64,000 nt of DNA from Anodontia alba (GCA_964016985.1 OZ024828.1:29580581-29644580); one strand, 5' to 3'; counted from the stretch's first letter, positions 1-11,500 are shown. Numbers and translations are program-made. The notes: a model not told the origin generated them from the letters alone.

Positions 1-159
1 TAAACGGGCATCGTTAGCTATTCAACACACCATTTAAGTGCAGTGAAGCATTTTAAAATATACCTGGGATAAAACTTAGGAAGCCTATTAGTGACAGAAC
101 GTTTTGCACGACCCTCGTATGGACTTTTCATATCCTATTTCGTATCTTAAAGTTTCGAA

Positions 160-338
160 CCTTAACCCTTCACTTGCTAAACACGACATGCCTTGTCTTA
201 GCAAACAGTGTAGATCCAGATTAGTTGGCTTCTGAATTGTCATTAAATTTCTATCCAAAACCCGGATCAAGTCTGATTGGCTGGAAATTAGAAGTGGGCG
301 TGGCATCTTAATTTATTCTGCATGGCAAGGGTTAAGGT
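160..338. mobile_element. AACCCTT...AAGGGTTA element
   Basis: Ends CCTTAACCCTTCACTTGC and GCATGGCAAGGGTTAAGG. The interior has GCAAACAGTGTAGATCCAG and GATTGGCTGGAAATTAGAAG. Related to 2787-2993. Confidence 0.65.
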
Positions 339-438
339 AAATCTTTACTCTGAGGAATGATTGTGAACATAGGCACTGTTGCAAGCGAAAAGAGGAGACG
401 TTGACTATACTGCCCCGCTGGACTTAATTTTAAAATGT

Positions 439-479
<41 letters not shown>

Positions 480-532
480 CATAATAATAACAATGACAAT
501 AATAATAATTTATAATAATAATAATAACAAAA
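439..532. repeat. AAT microsatellite
   Basis: About 90 bp of AAT units with interruptions. Apparent poly-Ile and poly-Tyr ORFs here are artefacts. Confidence 0.95.
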
Positions 533-702
533 CACTTTCTCATTATATCTTGAAAACAATATTCTTTCCACAATTCTCCTTCGCTTTTCATAATAGAGTG
601 GTTTGTATTTTTTTTCGATTTTCTAAGTTTCAATGTTTTCCGAAATTGTGGCCTGGATAGTGAATATATTTAACGTTGTAAAATTCTAATTAGGCGACAT
701 CT

Positions 703-969
703 CATTACAAAAACACACCTACCTATTCAAATATATTGAAAAATCACCACCAAATATATTGAAAAATCACCACCCAAAACTGAAAGTTTTCAGATTAAAA
801 TTCTGATATTTTTCATATTTCTGCTCAAAACATATATTGTGGGAACTCGTTGGAACCGCCTCGCCGAGCAGAAGTAAGAAAGATAATGTATACCCCTGTA
901 AACCCTAGTTTTACTACATAAAAGTTGGATTTAAGGGGATCAAAATTATATAGGTATGTTTTCGTGATG
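703..969 (-). mobile_element. M1 element, core right arm deleted
   Basis: Starts CATTACAAAAAC and ends GTTTTCGTGATG. The central palindrome has lost most of its second arm (CCGCCTCGCCGAGCAGAAG). The flanks GACATCT and TGAAATA join to give the empty site GACATCTTGAATA seen at 28965-28980, with no duplicated base. Confidence 0.9.
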
Positions 970-1345
970 TGAAATAGTTTCTTAGTTTTTTCAGAATACA
1001 GATTTTAAGATTTCATTTGAGAAAATTTGCATAAAAATTCTTATCATGTTTCCTAGGGAAAAATGAAACAAATATCACCAATATCTGCTGAATAACCCGG
1101 AGATAAGTAAAGGTTACAATGTAAGACACCTGTTTGTTTGATAAATTTATATTGACCAAATAGACACATGTAGGCGTTTACTTTTAACCAAAACAAACAG
1201 GGATTCTTCACAGGTATTTTGGGAAATGAGCGGAAATTATGATGAAAGATTAGGGATAGTTTTAAACATACGTACTGATTTTTAACATGTTCAGTAAGTG
1301 TGCTACTCAGAACACTATTTATATTCAGTTTGATCTCTTGCTCAG

Positions 1346-1602
1346 ATATGAAAACAACAGTGATGGGAAAAGTTCTATACCTACTTCTCTTCCTATATTT
1401 TGTGATGAAAGGCATCACCGCCGCCTGCATATGCCGCAAAGAGACACACAAGGAGTTTTATACAAGTTCAAAAGGGCAAACCGTTCCTGTTGTCGCCCGA
1501 AAGTGTGTAAGAGTCCTAGAAAATATTATCTTAAGAGGGAGAATAACTACCTTAACGCCAACTGATCCACCTTGCTGCTGTAAATCTAAATGGAGGTACA
1601 AG
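1346..1602 (+). CDS. Exon 1 (coding) of secreted cysteine-rich protein, copy 1
   Basis: Partial gene, one exon visible. A polypyrimidine-AG acceptor (TTTGATCTCTTGCTCAG) ends at 1345, the ATG is at 1348, and a GT donor (GTAGGT) follows at 1603, giving exactly 85 codons, phase 0. Residues 1-25 form a signal peptide: Lys near the start, a Leu/Phe-rich core (VLYLLLFLYFV) and a likely cut after ITA. The mature part opens A-C-x-C-R-K, has one middle Cys (RKC) and ends with DPPCCCK near the donor. An in-frame ATG 16 codons upstream (1300) was not used because it precedes the acceptor. I do not recognise the family. A mature N-terminal C-x-C after a signal peptide recalls TIMP/NTR inhibitors, and small CC-rich effectors are possible, but neither is supported by other motifs. 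Likely an extracellular small protein. Downstream exons are not identifiable. Paralogues lie at 29390-29646 and 61136-61186. Confidence 0.68.
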
Positions 1603-1618
1603 GTAGGTCGTTATTAAA

Positions 1619-1790
1619 ATTTAACCCATTTACTCTGAGTGGAGAACCTTTACTCAGTGGACCGATTCATTTCCAGAAGAATGGATGTCTGGTTAGTTTT
1701 TATTATTACCAGGTTGTATAGAAATTCCTGTATTGACTGCAAATGGTGTAGGCCATGATGAGACACCGCGTCCTGCAGATAAAATCCTGT
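1619..1790. mobile_element. TTAACCCATTT element in intron, copy 1
   Basis: TTTAACCCATTTACTCTGAG 16 bp after the donor, then GGACCGATTCATTTCC and a degraded GCAAATGGTGTAGGCC stem. Same position as in copy 2 and the third fragment (60930-61122), so it predates the gene duplications. Confidence 0.62.
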
Positions 1791-1842
1791 CTAGTGTTAC
1801 AGTAAAAATAAAACGAGCCACCGTATGACAAAACCTACAATG

Positions 1843-2139
1843 CATTACGAAAACACGCCTATTCAAATATACTGACAATTTTACCACCAAAAAATGAAAA
1901 TTTTCAGATAAAAAAATCCTATAGTTTACATATTTCTGCTCAAAACATAGATTGTGGGTACTCGTTAGAACCGCCTCGACGAGGCGGTTCTAACGAGTAC
2001 CCACAATCTATGTTTTGAGCAGAAATAAGAAAAATAATGTGTACCCCTGTAAACCTCAGTTTTACTTTATAAAAGTGGGGTTTAAGGGGGTCAAAATTAT
2101 ATAGGCAATATTATATATATTATATATGTTTTCGTGATG
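1843..2139 (-). mobile_element. M1 element, complete
   Basis: 12-bp terminal inverted repeats and a perfect central palindrome with tip GAC. A short TATA-rich expansion (2107-2127) lies just inside the right end, making it longer than usual. It sits in the intron after the first cysteine-rich exon. Confidence 0.93.
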
Positions 2140-2462
2140 AGACGTGCGACAAGCGAAGACTCAGATCAGCCTTCCGCGCAGTCTGATCAGACTATTCGCT
2201 GATCGCATGTGCCTTCTACAACCTCCAGGCTATCCAAAGAGGAACAAACAAGAACCTTTGCCATATTGGGTAGATGTACATGCTGATCTGAGTCTTTGCT
2301 GGTTACACAGGGCTTACATGTCTTATTGTAGGTTTTGTGCGCTATTCGCATCGTTGACTCGCTGCTGGTACTTGCTAATATTATCATAATTTAGCGTTTG
2401 TAGCGGTAATGGAAGAGTACATGTATGGCCATAATGACAACACTTAGTATGCTAAGTAAATA

Positions 2463-2628
2463 TTTCAGCAGACGACACATCAAAATATGTTTCTTATTTT
2501 TTCCCAGTAAACAGGACTTGACACGTAATGCATATTATCCACTATGGAGACAGTTTGCACGAGCTGACAAATATGTTATCTGGTAAACATCAATTTGTCG
2601 TCTGGCGAAATTTCCCAGGATATGGTAA
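2463..2628. mobile_element. CAGCAGACGACAT inverted-repeat element
   Basis: ATTTCAGCAGACGACACATC ... TTGTCGTCTGGCGAAATTT, with arms containing TTCTTATTTTTTCCCAG and GGAGACAGTTTGCA. Other copies: 26445-26635, 27225-27370, 28957-29150, 31461-31622. Confidence 0.68.
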
Positions 2629-2786
2629 AGATTAACCCAAATATGCCTAGCGTCCTATAAAAAGGGCATTTGCGAACAGTGTAGACCGAGATCAGACGCC
2701 AGTCATATCAAACCTATCGATTCCAAATCCTTTTGAAATGGTTATACCTCCTTATCTATTTTCATGCATTAATTTCTACATTAACC

Positions 2787-2993
2787 CCTTGTCCTGTAGA
2801 ACCCGGATATAACCTGCTTTTGAAAACAGTGTAGAGGCAAGTTATTTGGCTTCTGAAGAACTGATCTGGATCTTCACTGTTTGTCATTAAGTATTTGAAT
2901 TTATATCAACAACCTGGATCAAGCAATCTGATTGGCTGAAAATTGGAAGTGGGCGTTGCATCTTAATTTATTCAGCATGACAAGGGTAAACAT
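2787..2993. mobile_element. AACCCTT...AAGGGTTA element
   Basis: TTAACCCCTTGTCCTG to GCATGACAAGGGTAAA, sharing the interior with 160-338. Block B lacks it: TTCTACATTAAA runs straight to CAAGGCCTACATG (36085-36110). Confidence 0.7.
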
Positions 2994-3102
2994 TTATTGC
3001 AAGGCCTACATGTTGAATTTCCATACGTATTTGTTTTTCTTTAAATATTTGAGGGACATTTTAACGTTGAAAGGTACATTACTTGCTTAAACTTTTTGAC
3101 GT

Positions 3103-3290
3103 CATCTTTGTTTTATAAAAACAATTCCTTCCTGAAAAGATGTATACCCTTTTCAACTCTTTGCTCCTAATATAGGTAGGACAACGCAAGAAAACCAATG
3201 CTTGGAAGAAAAGATCCATGCGATATATGAACAGCAAGGGTTCCAATCAGCCTGCAATATGCGCAGTTAGATCAGGACCGTTTCAGTTCG
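3103..3290 (+). repeat. Left arm of a near-identical inverted duplication
   Basis: 188 bp matching the reverse complement of 4217-4404 with a single difference (GATCC/GACCC) by my reading. The arm also aligns with block B (36290-36425), so this is the ancestral position. Confidence 0.88.
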
Positions 3291-3421
3291 TCGATATATT
3301 TTAAAGTATCCTATTACATCAGCACTTCTATTTGATTAAAAGCTGCATTTTCTCTTATATAGTGAAAACTCGTTATGTAGGAGCCAACAATATTAGACAA
3401 TATTTCGCGAACTGGACGTTA

Positions 3422-3754
3422 CAGTCGAACCTCAATAGCTCTAACATCGATGGCTTGTTCACCATGGCTAACTCAAACTCGTTAATGAGTCCCCACGACA
3501 AATATTTAGGGAAATTTTCTTATTTCATTATGAAATCGTACGTTATATACACTCATTAGAATCGCCTCGTCGAAGCGATTCTAATGAGTACATTCTACAT
3601 ACCATTATTTTCTAGAAGATACCCCCACAACTAAATTATCGCCATTTACTTCCTGACCTGGCGCGTTGATTTCCCCTTGTGACTCGAACTATCTATTACC
3701 TCGATTAAATTTCTATGGCCCCAAAGAGGTTCGAGTCATTGGGGTTCTACTCAG
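3422..3754. mobile_element. CAGTCGAACCTC family element with M1-like core
   Basis: Starts CAGTCGAACCTCAATAGCTC after TA. The right end is eroded (GGGGTTCTACTCAG). The centre is a palindrome, ACTCATTAGAATCGCC..GGCGATTCTAATGAGT-like with tip GTC, closely resembling the M1 core. Related copy at 61911-62247. Confidence 0.78.
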
Positions 3755-3866
3755 TTTGGTTTCTAGTGAATAGCACTCTTTACGCTTATCTGTCAGCAGT
3801 TTGCATTCTACAAATCTATTTTGTTGTGTTAGTAACCATATATTCCCCGCGTTGACCATTTTATAA

Positions 3867-4142
3867 CATCACGAAAACATGCCTATATAATTTTGACCCC
3901 TTTAAACCCCACTTTTATATAGTAAAACTGGGGTTTACAGGAGTCTACATTATTTTTCTTATTTCTGCTCAAAACACAGATTATGGGTACTCGTTAGAAC
4001 CGCCTCAGCGAGGCGGTTCTAACGAGTACCCACAATCTATGTTTTGAGCAGTTATATGAAAAATATCAAAACTTTATCTGAAAATTTTCATTTTTTGGTG
4101 GTAATATTTTCAAAATATTTGAATAGGCATGTTTTCGTAATG
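3867..4142 (+). mobile_element. M1 element, complete
   Basis: Starts CATCACGAAAAC and ends GTTTTCGTAATG; tip AGC. In block A. The corresponding B sequence (around 36985) is unoccupied. Confidence 0.93.
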
Positions 4143-4216
4143 AGGCGAAAAGGCCATTAACTAGAACATCATATTTTGTGTTTTAAAGTAATGGTTGATT
4201 CAGTTGATTTTGTTTG

Positions 4217-4404
4217 CGAACTGAAACGGTCCTGATCTAACTGCGCATATTGCAGGCTGATTGGAACCCTTGCTGTTCATATATCGCATGGGTCTTTTCT
4301 TCCAAGCATTGGTTTTCTTGCGTTGTCCTACCTATATTAGGAGCAAAGAGTTGAAAAGGGTATACATCTTTTCAGGAAGGAATTGTTTTTATAAAACAAA
4401 GATG
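4217..4404 (-). repeat. Right arm, inserted inverted duplicate
   Basis: Same 188 bp inverted, placed between two copies of GGTTGATTTTGT (4203-4214 and 4404-4415). Block B has a single GGTTGATTCTGTG here (37046-37058) and no arm, so the copy is A-specific and recent. Confidence 0.88.
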
Positions 4405-4415
4405 GTTGATTTTGT

Positions 4416-4652
4416 GTGGAGCGCTGTGGTGCAGTGGTAAAGCGTCGGACTCGAGATCGAGAGGTACCGGGTTCGATCCCCATTAACTGCAAGTGTTGTT
4501 TCCTTGAGCAAGAGACTTTATCCACATTGCTTAGTACTGGTTTCTACCCAGGAAAAAAGAGGGCCACATGGAAGATTAGTACTAGATTACTAAATGTGTT
4601 ACCCTCTATAAATAAAGTCGATTATTATTATTAGTAGTAGTAGTAGTAACCG
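4416..4652 (+). mobile_element. SINE with tRNA-like head
   Basis: A-box-like GTGGTGCAGTGGTAAAGC and B-box GGGTTCGATCCCC occur within 75 bp, followed by a conserved-looking CTTGAGCAAGAGACTTTATC body and an ATT/AGT repeat tail (4622-4649). Block B has no insertion here. An RNA polymerase III-type internal promoter is implied. Not a tRNA gene, because the acceptor stem does not pair. Confidence 0.8.
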
Positions 4653-5443
4653 GGTAATGAAGCCATAGCTAAAGTAAAGCAGATGCAAACACGGACTGAC
4701 CTGTGCTGCCCGCATATGGATAAAACATCCGTTCTCACGTTCCGAGTCTGATACTAGTGATAATAAAAGAAAGCAATTTGACACATCATGAGGTCATTGA
4801 CTTATGGTGAGGTCACTGACTTATGATCAAGTCACTAATAATGATGCCTCTAGACTAAGTAGTTTTGCCCAGAAATCTTGACACTTCTGTTTTCAGTGTT
4901 GTGAGTGTGTTCATTGCACTCAAGGATAATTTCTTTTATAATATATTCACCATTAGGCCACATATAAAGACACATGAAATCGTAATGTCGAGTGGAACAG
5001 AAGTCCTCTACGTGTACTATGGTAAGGGCGTATTTACTTATCATAGAAAAAAAGAAAAGAAAGAAAACAGCGAGTACAGAGAGATGGCCAAATATCAGAT
5101 TAGATTATAGATTACTAGGCCAATTCTTGTTTGCCTTAAAAATCGAAAACCACTTCAGCCGGTTTTAGTGGGCGTCCAAATACTCGCAAACTACCGTTTT
5201 TTTTGTGTCCTTTGTTTCCAAAGGCAACCTTTAACTATTTATTTTTATTTCGTAGCGTTTGTAGAGTGAATATTATGCTTTGACTGAACGAAGGGAGAAA
5301 AATGACCTTAGAAGCCACCTCTGTTAATGGACGGCCATTTGTTAAGAGACCACTTGTAAAATATATAAAGATTTTCAAAACGTTATGGTTTCAGACTTGC
5401 CTTGTTTTCTGAAAATGGGTCTACTTTAAAAAGGAATGAATTC

Positions 5444-5725
5444 CATCACGAAAACATGCCTATATAATTTTGACCCCCTTAAACCCCACTGTTACCACTT
5501 TTATATAGTAAAACTGGGGTTTACAGGGGTGTACAGTTTTTTTTCTTATTTCTACTCAAAAACATAGATTGTGGGTACTTGTTAGAACCGCCTCGTCGAT
5601 GCGGTTTTAACGAGAACCACAATCTATGTTTTGGGCAGAAATATGAAAAATTGATTTTTTATCTGAAAATTTTCATTTTTTATGGTAAAATTTTCAGTAT
5701 GTTTGAATAGGCATGTTTTCATAAT
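5444..5725 (+). mobile_element. M1 element, slightly eroded
   Basis: Starts CATCACGAAAAC; right end eroded to TTTTCATAAT. The core palindrome has mismatches (tip GTC, GATGCGG arm) and a 12-bp insertion in the left hairpin. Confidence 0.9.
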
Positions 5726-6159
5726 TACTCCACTTGTAAGCCAGTTCTTTCCTTTTAGAGAGGGCCACATTTTAGTAGAAACTGTGTTTGCAGGATAGCA
5801 ACCAAGAAGTCACAAGATATGGCTCACCTTTTGCAAAATGCGAAACAAAATCTATAATGTATTACTTTAATTTCAGAGGATGAAACGCTACAACGAAGTC
5901 ATCCATGTGAAGTCACTGATATCTTGTGAAGATGTTCCTTGTTCCTCTAGAATGGCTTAAAGAGAATTGCAACACATTCAGTGGAGGAGATCCTGCATTT
6001 AATTTGAAAAAAAAAAAAAAAAAAAAAGAGGTCAGTTCTAGTTAAAGCTCCGACAGCACTGGTGGGTCGATTATCTCTGAGTGTACCTGAAAAAAAAAAA
6101 CTGGTCCTGTAGCGGGGCTTAACACTGTTTCATTTAACGCTTGACTTCCTGTAATTAAA

Positions 6160-6236
6160 GCAAACAGTGCAGACCCTGATCAGACGCCGCGTTCTGCGGC
6201 GTCTGATCTTGGTCTGCACTGTTGGCCATTATCCCA
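6160..6236. mobile_element. GCAAACAGTGTAGACC palindrome
   Basis: GCAAACAGTGCAGACCCTG ... GATCTTGGTCTGCACTGTTGGC with the centre GCCGCGTTCTGCGGC. One of a numerous family; others lie at 29935-30000, 32575-32645, 42838-42896, 60577-60648 and 61525-61590. Confidence 0.75.
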
Positions 6237-6802
6237 GTCCAGGTTTTACAGGTAACTCTCTTTACTCGTGGATTGAATTAAAACAACTTTATGCGAAGCT
6301 ATACGACCACTGTTATTTGTAAACAAACATCCTATATGTACAGTTGTGCCTGAGCAGGTTTTGTTTTTGTGGATTCTGCTGAGATCCACTTTCAAGAGAG
6401 GAAACGCTTGGAAACTTATTTTGCCACCCCTCCCACTTCTGAAACGAGGGTTGCTCTAAAGGGAAAGAATTTGCTCTCTTTGGGAGCAACCTCTTTAGAA
6501 TAGACCCCTTTTAAAAAGGGATTGGTGTACAGGAAAGCAAACAGGAAATCATAAACTTTGTTTCCCTTGTAAAAATCTACCACATGTGTTCAGTTCCAGT
6601 AATTCTTTCCCGGATGCATTCGTCACGCTCGCTAAACTATGTAGACGAACATCAAACACTGTGACAAGGCCAATACTCAGTCTAGCATAGTTCTTCATTG
6701 ACACAAATAGAAATAACAGGATGAAAAGACGTCTTAGAGACTACATGAGCAGCAAAGAGCCAGAGTTCCAAGAAACCCCGCTTTTTAGACGTTGTCAGTA
6801 TT

Positions 6803-7080
6803 CATTACAAAAACACGCCTATTCAAATATATAGAGAACTTTACCACCAAAAAATGAAAATTTTCCGATGAAAAATTCTGATATGTTTCTTATTTCTGCT
6901 CAAAACATAGATTGAAGGTACTCGTTAGAACCGCCTCGATGAGGCGGTTCTAACGAGTACCCACAATCTATTTTTTGAGCAGAAATAAGAAAAATAATGT
7001 ATTCCCCTGTAAAACCCAGTTTTACTATATAAAAGTGGGGTTTATGGGGGTCAAACTTATATAGGCGTGTTTCCGTGATG
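6803..7080 (-). mobile_element. M1 element, complete
   Basis: Starts CATTACAAAAAC, ends TTTCCGTGATG; tip GAT. In block A, absent from B. Confidence 0.93.
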
Positions 7081-7227
7081 ATTTACAGTATCAAATGAAC
7101 AAGCGAACAGAGAAAGCTTTGCTCGCAATTCTCTGTTGAGCGGGACTATCTGGACCTTGGATGTCTGTGTATAACACAATTACACCGTTTCAAATGGCGA
7201 GGCACAAGTACTTTACCATAGAGCAAT

Positions 7228-7445
7228 TTATATTTTATTTCCTTTGGGATCATTGGACTCATTGTGGAATCTTTGAAAATGGAGTTCTGCTCATGTATAC
7301 GCTAGAGCGCGTAAGAAGTGTTGCAAACTTCATTACTGCTTATGAAGAGTCTCAATAAAACCGAGACTCCCATTTTCTTATCTGTTGTGTGTTCTTTGTT
7401 TCCAAAGGCAATCTTTTTGACGTTTATTTGACTTGAGTAGTATAT
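7228..7445 (+). repeat. CTTTGGGATCATTGAG repeat
   Basis: TTTTATTTCCTTTGGGATCATTGG ... GAAGAGTCTCAATAAAACCGAGAC ... GTTCTTTGTTTCCAAAGGCAATC. Other copies: 18765-19058 (one and a half units), 28455-28660, 38195-38610. Each contains AATAAA-like ACCGAG sequence and ends near TTTTTGAC; class unknown. Confidence 0.65.
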
Positions 7446-8287
7446 GGCATTGTGCCAGAGTGTAACTTATATTCGCCGTTGGCGGAAAAGGGTTTCCAAG
7501 ATTTGAAGATCTACAACTGACTAACTTGGACGGTCATAAGATTTAAGTGTAAGCGTAATTGTTTAAAAAGTTGGGACTCCACGTCAAAGGAAAAATGTCA
7601 TTTTGGATGTCCAAATTTAGTAACCTCTGAGTTCTTAAAGATAAAAAATCTTAATCTTAATTTTTAAAGAATATCATTTATTACTTCATTAATTGTAACA
7701 ATAGAAACAAACTATGGATAGCGCTTTTGCATAAAATCACTCGCAAAAATTCGAATTATTTAGCTTTCAATCTTAAGATTGTCGTAAGGTTATGAATTAA
7801 ATAAGTAGAAAACGGGACGATCAAACCAAAAGTATATAACGTGTAAAATGGGTTCAGTGGTTGTCAAAGTACTTCATCTGTAAAAGTAAAATTGTATGAA
7901 TTTGAGCAAATTATAAAAGTAATATAAATTTTAAAATAGTAATTAAATAGAAAGAAAAATGTCATTTTTCATTTTTGGAAATAGCTCACTATTTCTCTTT
8001 TTACAAAATTTTACAAGCAAGCTAATAAAGCAGTTACAGTTTTTGTACATACTTTTAAGGTGATGCTAATGCAATATTTTGACAATCTATATATAATGTA
8101 TACTAGAGGTACTTGGAATGTATACTAGAGGTACTTGGCATCTGCTATAAAATAATTCCTACATCTGTATACCCATCTTGACTTTTGTCGGTTGTACTGT
8201 GGAGATCTTTAATAACATGTAATAGAGACAGTTATAAGTTATTATCATATTTTTTTAGCAATTATTTTATTGTTTTATACAGCCATT

Positions 8288-8531
8288 CATTACGAAAACA
8301 CGCCTATTCAAATATATTGAAAATTTCACCACCACAAACTGGAAGTTTCCAGATAACAATTCTGATATTTTTTCATATTTCTGCTAAAAACATAGATTGT
8401 GGGTACTCGTTAGAACCGCCTCGCCTTAAGCAGAAATATGAAAAATAATGTTTACCCCTGTAAACCCCAGTTTTACTATATAAAAGTGGGGTTTAAGGGG
8501 GTCAAAATTATATAGGCGTGTTTTCGTGATG
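8288..8531 (-). mobile_element. M1 element, core right arm deleted
   Basis: Both termini intact, but the central palindrome stops after CCGCCTCG and jumps to CTTAAGCAGAAATATG, losing the second arm, much as in the copy at 703-969. Confidence 0.9.
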
Positions 8532-8754
8532 AAAAGAAATTAATATTGCAGTGTTATACTAGTAAAGACAAGGGATGATCAGTATCTTGGAGAATTTTCT
8601 TCTTAGTATCTTCGTTTACAGAGCTTTTTTTCTCATATTTTATGTCGATTATTTGATTTGTGTGTTTTCGCTTTGATGCATTGACTGAGCTGGGAGCCTT
8701 TATGCGAACCGAATTTTATGTGTTTCTGTATTACGAGTAGCATCGGGACCCAGG

Positions 8755-9134
8755 GTGAAGTTAGCTAGCTGTAAAAGTGCTTTAACCCCCCCCCCCCCCC
8801 CCCCCCCGGTGGTTTACTCTACTGACCGTTCTAAGGCGGTGGTCCCGGTGTTAGTCTTACTCTTTCTTGCTTTGTGGTTTATTCTACGAGGCGATTTATT
8901 GTATGTCTTTCCATGTGTCATTTTGTTCTTGTGTTTTTTAGTCCTTTTAGTATTGCGATCACCTCGCTTGGGGAAAAGAGAGCTAATCTTAGTGCTTTTC
9001 GTACGTTTGTTCGATTTGTGCTTGTTTGGATTTGTCGGTTTCCTCTTCCTCTTGGGGCCTGGGAAGGGCTGCGGTTTGTGATTGTGGCACTCCCTGGACT
9101 TTTCTCTTACCTTTTTATTATAGTAACAAGTTAA
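8755..9134 (+). repeat. Repeat carrying a hydrophobic ORF, frameshifted copy
   Basis: The sequence from CTGTAAAAGTGCTTTAA, a 22-C run, TGACCGTTCTAAGGCGGTGG onward recurs at 46079 (+) and 19061 (-). The translation SKAVVPVLVLLFLALWFILR is rich in Leu/Val/Phe and would span a membrane. Compared with 46079, a 1-nt loss near 8939 splits it into two overlapping frames, the second ending GLFSYLFIIVTS. No known domain; probably part of a mobile repeat rather than a host gene. Confidence 0.6.
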
Positions 9135-9549
9135 TCAAAATCGGGAATAATGAGACATTACATTAAAAATTCTGAAATCGGAGTACGAAGGAATGTACAT
9201 TATCAAGGAATTCTTCGGGAATTACTTGTTTTAAATACAATTTTGTGCGTTGTTTGCATTATTTGTTTGCCTTTGCACTTTGCAAATGTGTTTTAGTAGA
9301 TATACTGGTCTTAATCTTTTTTTATGCTTTGTCTATAGTGTCATAGACATGGTCTAGAATATCACATATTGTATATATGTAACCGTCATGTAACGAGAAC
9401 GTTGAGCCAGTTTGACGTTTATCAATAAACTAAACACATATCAAATCATATGAACAATACTTTTCTGGAAACAAATAATTTTCTTCTTGATATGCATCAA
9501 ACAATTAGACGCCCCCGTATGAATAAAAAAAAAAAAAAAAAAAAAAAAA

Positions 9550-9775
9550 ATGAAAATTTTCATGTGAAAAATTCTGATATTTTTCATATTTCTGCTCAAA
9601 ACATAGATTGTGGGTACTCGTTAGAACCGCCTCACAGAGGCGGTTCTAACGAGTACCCAAATCTATGTTTTGAGCAGAAATAAGAAAAATAATGTATACC
9701 CCTGTAAATCCCAGTTTTACTATATAAAAGTGGGGTTTCAGGGGGTCAAAATTATACAGGCATGTTTTCGTGATG
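9550..9775 (-). mobile_element. M1 element, one end replaced by poly-A
   Basis: The right end GTTTTCGTGATG is intact; the left ~50 bp is replaced by a run of A (9527-9550). Core tip ACA; one arm lacks a C. Confidence 0.88.
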
Positions 9776-10469
9776 AGCACTGATGTAGGTAATACGGTGT
9801 TGTTTATTTTTATGAAGAAAGTTCGTCAATGATTTGATCACCCCACATAGTAAGTATAAACTGTTTTGCATATTGCTGTTTGATGAGGTCGCCGTTGACA
9901 TTGTATTTGTCAAATAAAAATACACAAGTTCTGAGATCTGTTTCCGAGGTTATGATACTTTTTTTGTGCCCAGCTCTGCTGAGCATGAAACTTGTCCAGA
10001 TTATAACTCTCAAACTAATAACAATTGCAAGTTCTTTCTTGCTAAACATATCTGAACATGGATATTTCACTGCAAATAGATATGAAAATGCTAACCAGTG
10101 CTGACAGTTTCATATTTATTAGCAGAGAAAGTTTCATGCACAGTTGAGTTGAGCGCGAAAAATAGTTTTATAACCTCGGTCTGGTTGAGGCACACCATCT
10201 GTTTTCATAAAAACAGCTTTTCAAGGAAGAAAAAAGTGGGAAATGAGAAAACCATATTTATCCTAACTACCGCGAGAGACAAATTTAAGAAATCTGTGTA
10301 AACCAAGACAATCGGCACTGCACGCTGCATCAGTAAAGGGCAAACATTGTTTACCACTCTCCAGCAATTTTAGACACATAAACAGGTAATAAGTTGTCCA
10401 AATATCTAGGGTAAATACGGTGTTCGTGTTATACCCTCCAGGGAGTACTGAAGCAAGTATATTTATAAT

Positions 10470-10955
10470 TCTAACACTCCTCGCCTATATAGTCAATGGT
10501 TAAACTCAGTGATATATTATGCAATAAATCACTGGGCGGAAGCGCGCGACGCTATCTGGCGCCATTCCGACGTCATGTTGACTCTTTGCTGACGTCAGTC
10601 ATCGTTTCCACGGCGTTAGACGGTGTAACGTCGTTTTTCTCACTTCAAAAACGTTAGAAATGCATGTAAACGTCAGCGTTACAGTCAAAACTTTTGGCGG
10701 GATTTCTTTATTCGATGGCGGAAAGTTTGAAAAATCTAAAGGATACAATTACATTTTCGTCGTTTTCTATGTGTTAGAATCGAAATAGATCAGCTCTTGT
10801 GCGTGATTTGTTGAGTAATAAATCACAGTTTGTCGGTCAGTTGTAAGAAGATAAATCACTCGCGCTCCGCGCTCGTGATTTGATCTACTTTACAACTGAC
10901 CTCCAAACAGTGATTTATTACTCAACAAATCACTGCTAGAGCTGATCTATTTCTT
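10470..10955. mobile_element. A-specific insertion with large hairpin
   Basis: Block B goes directly from TATTAATAAACAACACACG to the sequence after 10955. The insert ends in a hairpin of AATAGATCAGCTCTTG..GCTAGAGCTGATCTATT arms (10783-10952) with inner GTGATTTATTACTCAACAAA repeats. The left end also has AATAAATCACTG, so GTGATTT motifs recur. Confidence 0.72.
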
Positions 10956-11191
10956 AAACAACACACGTCATATTGTTTTATATGAGATTAGATAACTACA
11001 TTTATTTATTTACTTAATATTTGCCTTTCCAAAAAGACACGTCTTCATGGAAAGAAAAAGAAGAAATATTTAATACCAATACTCATCGCATGTACTCTGG
11101 GGAATGATCATGAGCGAGTGAATAAATGATTGATGAATGAATAAGTGATTGAATGTTAAGTTGCTAGATAGATAGAGATAATGTGTGTGTG

Positions 11192-11469
11192 CATTACGAA
11201 AACCTGCCTATTCAAATATACTGAAAAGTTAATCACCGAAAAATTGAAAATTTTCAGACAAAAAATTCAAATATTTTTCATATTTCTGCTCAAAACATAG
11301 ATTGTGGGTACTCGTTAGAACCGTCTCGCAGAGGCGGTTCTAACGAATACCCACAATCTATGTTTTGAGCAGAAATAAGAAAAATAATGTATACCCCTGT
11401 AAACCCCAGTTTTACTATATAAAAGTGGGGTTTAAGGGGGTCAAATTATATAGGCGTGTTTTCGTGATG
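11192..11469 (-). mobile_element. M1 element inside a GT microsatellite
   Basis: Complete, tip GCA. Flanked on both sides by GT repeat; block B has an uninterrupted GT tract at the matching place (41693-41705). Confidence 0.92.

Positions 11470-11500
<31 letters not shown>

Larger units (their letters stand above)
545..1760 (+). repeat. Duplicated gene block, copy 1
   Basis: This segment aligns in order with 28800-29760: an AT-rich region with a GTGGTTT..TTTTTTTC motif, a degraded CAGCAGACGACAT element, about 240 bp of upstream intron, the cysteine-rich exon, and a TTAACCCATTT element just after the donor. Copy 1 carries an M1 element (703-969) that copy 2 lacks. About 110 bp before the exon is nearly identical between copies, and similarity falls off outward. 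Confidence 0.7.

Noticed and set aside
439..633. Poly-Ile / poly-Tyr ORFs
   Set aside because: Translation of the AAT microsatellite.
4416..4490. True tRNA genes at 4416, 33430, 43246 and inverted at 19843
   Set aside because: They have A/B boxes, but the anticodon arms or acceptor stems are broken, bodies and tails follow, and two have target duplications: these are SINE heads.
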